Shown here in pieces: positions 32,160-33,370 of a DNA stretch of 33,370 nt (position 1 is the first letter of the stretch; each line of letters begins with the position of its first letter). The stretch comes from an uncultured Lachnospiraceae bacterium (GTDB lineage: Bacteria > Bacillota > Clostridia > Lachnospirales > Lachnospiraceae): NCBI GenBank assembly GCA_947632555.1, contig CANRPU010000022.1, positions 1 to 33,370 of the forward strand, written 5' to 3'. A program made the translations under genes and the position numbers. The notes under the pieces were generated by a model, which ran no database searches, was not told the origin of the DNA, and worked only from the letters and a program-made list of their open reading frames with translations.

Positions 32160-33290
32160 GTGAAAATACATATAGGCGCCGCGCTGCTCCTTTTGCTGGT
32201 TTTGTCTGCCGGATGCGGCGGCAGGGAACAGCCGCTTAAAGAAACCACGGAATTATTTGATATTTACACTATATCGCCATCCGGCGCGTTAAAATTTGAC
32301 GGATACGGTTATCTGCATTTTTGCAGCGCGGAAACAGACCAGTGGACCTATCTCTGCAACAAACCCGGCTGTCTGCACAGCGACAGCTCCTGTGGCGCGT
32401 TCTGGGGAGCAGACGGTGTAAACCGCGCGTTTTTTTATAACGGCAATCTGTATGTCTTTCATCAGGATACGCTGTATCAGGCCAATGCCTATGGAGAAGA
32501 ACGTCGCGCTCTCGGAAAAACGGAGGCTCTTCCCTATCTGATCAGCGCCATCCGGCTGGACGGAGGCCGGGTATACTACATCGGCGAGTGCTGGAACGAT
32601 ACCAGCAATACCGCGGAAATGCGGCTTTGCCGGATGGACCTTGCCGACGGAACATACGAGGAGCTGCCTCAGCCGGATAACGGCTACGAGTTCCGCACAT
32701 TATCGTGGTATCATATTTCGGGAAATGACAGTTATCAATTTTACGTGTCCACGGAAGTAAACCTCCATGATTTCTTCGACCCGGAGAGCCAAGAACTCAC
32801 AGAAGGCTGGAAGGACGTCATTCCCATCTGTCAGCTTTACCGGACAGATCTGGTCACGGGAGAATCAGAACTGCTTCTGGAGCGGGAATCCCCACGCAAT
32901 GCCGGTTCCGCCCTGGAACCGGTGGCGTTTCACGACGGCCTGCTGACACTGATACTGGACGAAACGGCAGTGGATTACGATCCGGCCACAGGAAAGACAA
33001 CGCCTTTAGCGGATATGTCCGCGATCGCTCCTGACGGCTGGTCCAAGATCATCCTGCTCGGGGACAAACAGATCGTATGCGCGGCAACGTCGGGTCCTAT
33101 CGTGCTTGACCACTGGCAGGTAACAGGATCTCCTGAGGAATTGCGGGAAACGGAGCCCATCGGAATGTGCGGCGATAAGATATTCTTTTTCTATGACACC
33201 GTCCATAACACCAGGCTGGCCTATCTGCTCCAGGAGGACTGGGAACAGGGCCGCTACGTTTTTCACACGGCAGAGGGCAGCGCCCCCTGA
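32160..33290 (+). CDS. Predicted lipoprotein of unknown function with a CX4CXHX4C motif
   Basis: A 376-residue secreted lipoprotein: signal peptide with lipobox SAGC (Cys19). Repeated YFYxG/LYxxD-like strands (AFFYNGNLYVFHQDTLYQ, RLDGGRVYYIGE, KIFFFYDTV) suggest a beta-propeller. Residues 66-78 (CNKPGCLHSDSSC) hold three cysteines and a histidine that could bind metal or form disulfides. The open frame starts at 32100, but the GTG at 32160 has GGAGG 7 nt upstream and gives a proper signal peptide. It is transcribed from its own promoter and probably ends at the hairpin after 33304. I do not recognise the family; a surface sensor or binding protein is only a guess. Confidence 0.75.
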   Translation: MKIHIGAALLLLLVLSAGCGGREQPLKETTELFDIYTISPSGALKFDGYGYLHFCSAETDQWTYLCNKPGCLHSDSSCGAFWGADGVNRAFFYNGNLYVFHQDTLYQANAYGEERRALGKTEALPYLISAIRLDGGRVYYIGECWNDTSNTAEMRLCRMDLADGTYEELPQPDNGYEFRTLSWYHISGNDSYQFYVSTEVNLHDFFDPESQELTEGWKDVIPICQLYRTDLVTGESELLLERESPRNAGSALEPVAFHDGLLTLILDETAVDYDPATGKTTPLADMSAIAPDGWSKIILLGDKQIVCAATSGPIVLDHWQVTGSPEELRETEPIGMCGDKIFFFYDTVHNTRLAYLLQEDWEQGRYVFHTAEGSAP

Positions 33291-33303
33291 AGAGGAGCCG
33301 TTT

Positions 33304-33351
33304 TGCCCGCGGAAAAGATTTCAGAAAATTTCTGTTGCGCGGCAGTTTTTT
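33304..33351 (+). terminator. Probable terminator after the 32160 lipoprotein gene
   Basis: TGCCCGCG (33304-33311) pairs with CGCGGCA (33338-33344) with one bulged base, with an inner CAGAA/TTCTG stem. Six T residues follow. Confidence 0.5.
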
Positions 33352-33363
33352 CTGTGTTACATT
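33335..33363 (+). promoter_or_regulatory. Possible promoter at the window edge
   Basis: TTGCGC (33335-33340), 17 nt, TACATT (33358-33363), overlapping the terminator. It would drive a gene beyond the right edge. Confidence 0.35.
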
Positions 33364-33370
33364 AATATTA

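Overview
The window is a gene-dense, fairly GC-rich piece of a low-GC-phylum (Firmicutes/Clostridia) chromosome. The gene families fit the Lachnospiraceae best: a DUF1846 protein next to ftsH, a whiA-rapZ-murB-hprK cluster with a Crh-like HPr, a DacF-type carboxypeptidase, and a Mrp/Mbh-like antiporter module. That assignment is an inference from gene content and style, not from a marker gene. I see no tRNA, rRNA, insertion sequence, phage gene or CRISPR array. Except for pyrG (18268-19875) and the two genes at the right end (30598-33290), everything is on the minus strand, so operons below run from high to low coordinates.

Right to left. (1) 30598-33290, plus strand: a D-Ala-D-Ala carboxypeptidase with an arginine-rich cytosolic tail, then a lipoprotein of unknown function with its own promoter. 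(2) 29429-30447, minus: trmB and thioredoxin. (3) 20012-29380, minus: ten tightly packed membrane genes encoding a Mrp/Mbh-type cation/proton antiporter (MnhE, F, G, an MbhD-like subunit, an MbhE-MnhB fusion, MnhC, then four large NuoL/M/N-type channel subunits). No hydrogenase or NADH dehydrogenase gene accompanies it; this is the most unusual locus here. (4) 18140-19996, plus: pyrG with a strong promoter, a leader terminator (probable attenuator) and a strong 3' terminator. (5) 14198-17994, minus: DUF1846 protein and ftsH, coupled with no spacing. (6) 12289-14181, minus: uvrC.

(7) 7285-12203, minus: hprK-glcK-murB-rapZ-whiA-hpr, with a well-formed promoter just after uvrC and a terminator after hpr. 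It joins a carbon-catabolite sensor kinase, a glucose kinase, a cell-wall enzyme, the RapZ adapter and the WhiA regulator. The closing HPr-like protein has Glu where the PTS histidine should be, so it looks like a signalling-only (Crh-type) target of HprK rather than a sugar phosphocarrier. (8) 6282-7172, minus: a diacylglycerol-kinase-like lipid kinase. (9) 1639-6131, minus: two paralogous lipoproteins flanking class II fructose-bisphosphate aldolase; the second has lost about 200 residues of its solute-binding domain in frame. (10) 1-1133, minus: the start of a capsule/exopolysaccharide operon (CpsB-type phosphatase, then a Wzz-like chain-length regulator cut by the window edge), preceded by a 505-bp intergenic region with two strong hairpins.

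Start codons were chosen by Shine-Dalgarno position and family alignment, so several genes begin inside a longer open frame. Family assignments come from reading motifs by eye; no database search was run.
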